From Bdellovibrionales bacterium (GTDB taxonomy: Bacteria; Bdellovibrionota; Bdellovibrionia; Bdellovibrionales; JAMPXM01), in contig JADJOF010000005.1 of the NCBI GenBank assembly GCA_016713885.1, forward strand, positions 1-64,000: a stretch of 64,000 nucleotides of DNA, written 5' to 3'. This document shows, one piece after another, positions 62,784 to 64,000 of the stretch; positions within the stretch are counted from its first letter, which is position 1; each line of letters begins with the position of its first letter. Both the position numbers and the translations under genes were made by a program. The notes under the pieces were generated by a model. That model was not told the DNA's origin, searched no databases, and saw only the letters and a list, made by a program, of their open reading frames with translations.

Positions 62784-62961
62784 CGAGCGACTGACTGAGG
62801 GCAAATCCCTTTTTCAAAAGCCGTTTTGGCCAAGAAGATTGTCTTCGTCTCCCACAGCGCTCGAGGCCTTAAGTTTCAGGATTCTCTTTCGTTTTCATGA
62901 ACCCTCGTATGCCGATTGACCTTTTGGAGTCGGTAAAGTAGACCCACGGTCACTCACTTTT

Positions 62962-63267
62962 TTGAGAAAGAAACCCATGGCCAGAAAACAAACCACTTTT
63001 CATGGATTTCCAAAAAAAGAACGCGCCTTTGCTCCGGGCCAAAGGACGACGCGGGCCTCGCGTCAATATCGTCCGGTCGCGACAAAAGAAGCGATGCACC
63101 TGGTCTTAAGAAGCGATCGCGCGCGAGGTCCGAAATCACTCCTCAAATACGACCACGTCGTGCGCACTGTGATTGCGAAAATCGCGGCTCGCCACGGCGT
63201 TCGCGTTTACCGCATTGTGAATGCCGGAAATCACCTGCACATCAATGCCGTTCGGTTAGCGGCATAA
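62962..63267 (+). pseudogene. HUH (REP-type, Y1) transposase, truncated after the HUH motif
   Basis: This 101-residue remnant starts with ATG 62962. The N-terminus is Arg/Lys-rich (MARKQTTFHGFPKKERAF), then it matches the fused copy at 26104 from KEAMHLVLRSDRARG to NAGNHLHI, with clearly more than half of residues identical. After the HUH motif the sequence diverges (NAVRLAA) and stops, so the catalytic Tyr and the rest are lost. The 178 bp before it (62784-62961) holds no gene, only a possible promoter with TTGACC and TAGACC at 17-bp spacing. Confidence 0.7.
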
Positions 63268-63349
63268 GCGTTTGATTTTGCGATGATGGCGAGAGAAAAT
63301 TTGCGGGTACGTGGTGAAACTCGTACGCAACATTTTAAAAAGGACTGAA

Positions 63350-64000
63350 AATGACACGCACGCGTCACGACCCGCAGCATTATATTCCCTCGCTTACCTA
63401 GCAAGTTCAAGCGTTGCCACGCTACGCAAAAACAATTTCTCTCTCGTTCTAGAAAATTTGATCCGCGGAAAATGTTTCTCTCCGTGCTGGAACTTTCCGC
63501 TTCGACGAATTGCGATGGCTATCATCGCGCTCTTCAAAAGACATGGAAAAACAGCGGACTTAAGGCCGAACAAACTCCATCAAAAGTTCGCTTTCCGAAG
63601 CGAGGAAGAAAGTTTCGTACGAGTTTTTCGAAGAGATTTTCAACGACGACTTGGATACCAACAATGAGTCTCGCGAGCTCTATCGCGGTTTTCATATTTA
63701 CGCGATCGACGGTGATCAGTTTGACCTTCCACGGGTGAAGACCTTTTAGCGAAAGGTCTTCACGGATATCCATCTTCAAAAACCAAAGAGACTCACTATC
63801 TAAAAAATGTACACGACGCAAACGCTCGACGTCGTGAACGGAACAATTCGAAATTTTGAATTCTCGTCCAACCAGGACGAAGTGCATCTGGCCCAGTTAA
63901 TGGTGCAGAAATATGAGAAAAACAGTATCTCAATTTATGACCGTCTCCATTGCGGTTACGATCTCTTTCGCGCGCATGAAGAAAATGAAAATTTCTTTAT
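63350..64000 (+). mobile_element. IS4-type transposase, frameshifted and cut by the window edge
   Basis: The right end holds fragments of one DDE transposase in changing plus-strand frames: LPSKFKRCHATQKQ and FLSVLELSASTN (63390-63520), SSLSEARKKVSYEFFEEI and LYRGFHIYAIDGDQFDLPR (first catalytic Asp, about 63585-63750), DLLAKGLHGYPSSKTKE (about 63750-63805), then VVNGTIRNFEFSSNQDEVHL and ISIYDRLHCGYDLF (second Asp, to 64000). At least three frame changes separate them. The family is IS4-like by these DDE contexts. The C-terminal Glu region lies beyond the window. No terminal repeats are visible. Confidence 0.65.

Overview
The window is chromosomal DNA from a Gram-negative bacterium with roughly even GC. 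It carries a complete outer-membrane and lipid A assembly block (lptE, lolC, lolD, bamA, skp, fabZ, lpxA, lpxB, lpxK, an LpxL-type acyltransferase), a type IV pilus cluster (pilB, pilT, pilC, pilS, pilR), an RF2 gene with the classic programmed frameshift, and several sigma-54 activators. Gene content and order fit the former Deltaproteobacteria, most plausibly Bdellovibrionota. This placement is inferred from gene context because there is no rRNA in the window.

Layout. 1-13.5 kb is an accessory stretch of small enzymes and regulators: DUF488, alpha/beta hydrolase, SDR, a TetR-controlled divergon with a thiolase and a GST-like protein, a secreted phospholipase D-like protein, a winged-helix/nucleotidyltransferase pair, and an AT-richer NAT-kinase-GNAT island bracketed by a 109-bp direct repeat. 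13.6-26.1 kb is housekeeping: tRNA-Glu and tRNA-Lys, purA, a serine-pathway-like dehydrogenase/aminotransferase pair, lptE-holA, a PilZ protein, rpsT, murJ, mazG, pgpH and ybeY. 26.1-28.1 kb is a decayed IS66 transposase joined to a piece of an HUH (REP-type) transposase. 28.4-41.3 kb is prfB-lolC-lolD and the bamA-to-DUF3108 envelope run, most of it overlapping by 4 bp and probably one transcript. 41.3-47.1 kb holds two GT9 glycosyltransferases, a NqrB/RnfD-like membrane protein fused to FG-GAP/ASPIC repeats, and a secreted phosphoesterase. 47.1-50.4 kb is a CHASE2 histidine kinase with an NtrC-type regulator. 50.5-59.6 kb is ribF and the pil cluster. 59.6-62.8 kb holds chrA and a membrane protein with two cyclic-nucleotide-binding domains. 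The right end is mobile-element debris: a second, truncated HUH transposase and a broken IS4-type transposase.

The genes form a coherent envelope programme. Lipid A is built by LpxA/B/K and a late acyltransferase, extended by the GT9 enzymes, and exported with help from LptE. Lipoproteins are released by LolCD, outer-membrane proteins are folded by Skp and BamA, and peptidoglycan precursor is flipped by MurJ. PilB/T/C with PilS/R would power and control type IV pili.

A recurrent oddity is broken reading frames, including in genes expected to be needed: pgpH (frameshift), pilB (in-frame TAG), the class V aminotransferase (two compensating shifts), and the DUF3108 lipoprotein (shift in an A run). 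At least two lie in homopolymers, so unpolished assembly errors are a serious possibility alongside true decay. The IS66 and IS4 remnants carry so many lesions that real decay is likely there.
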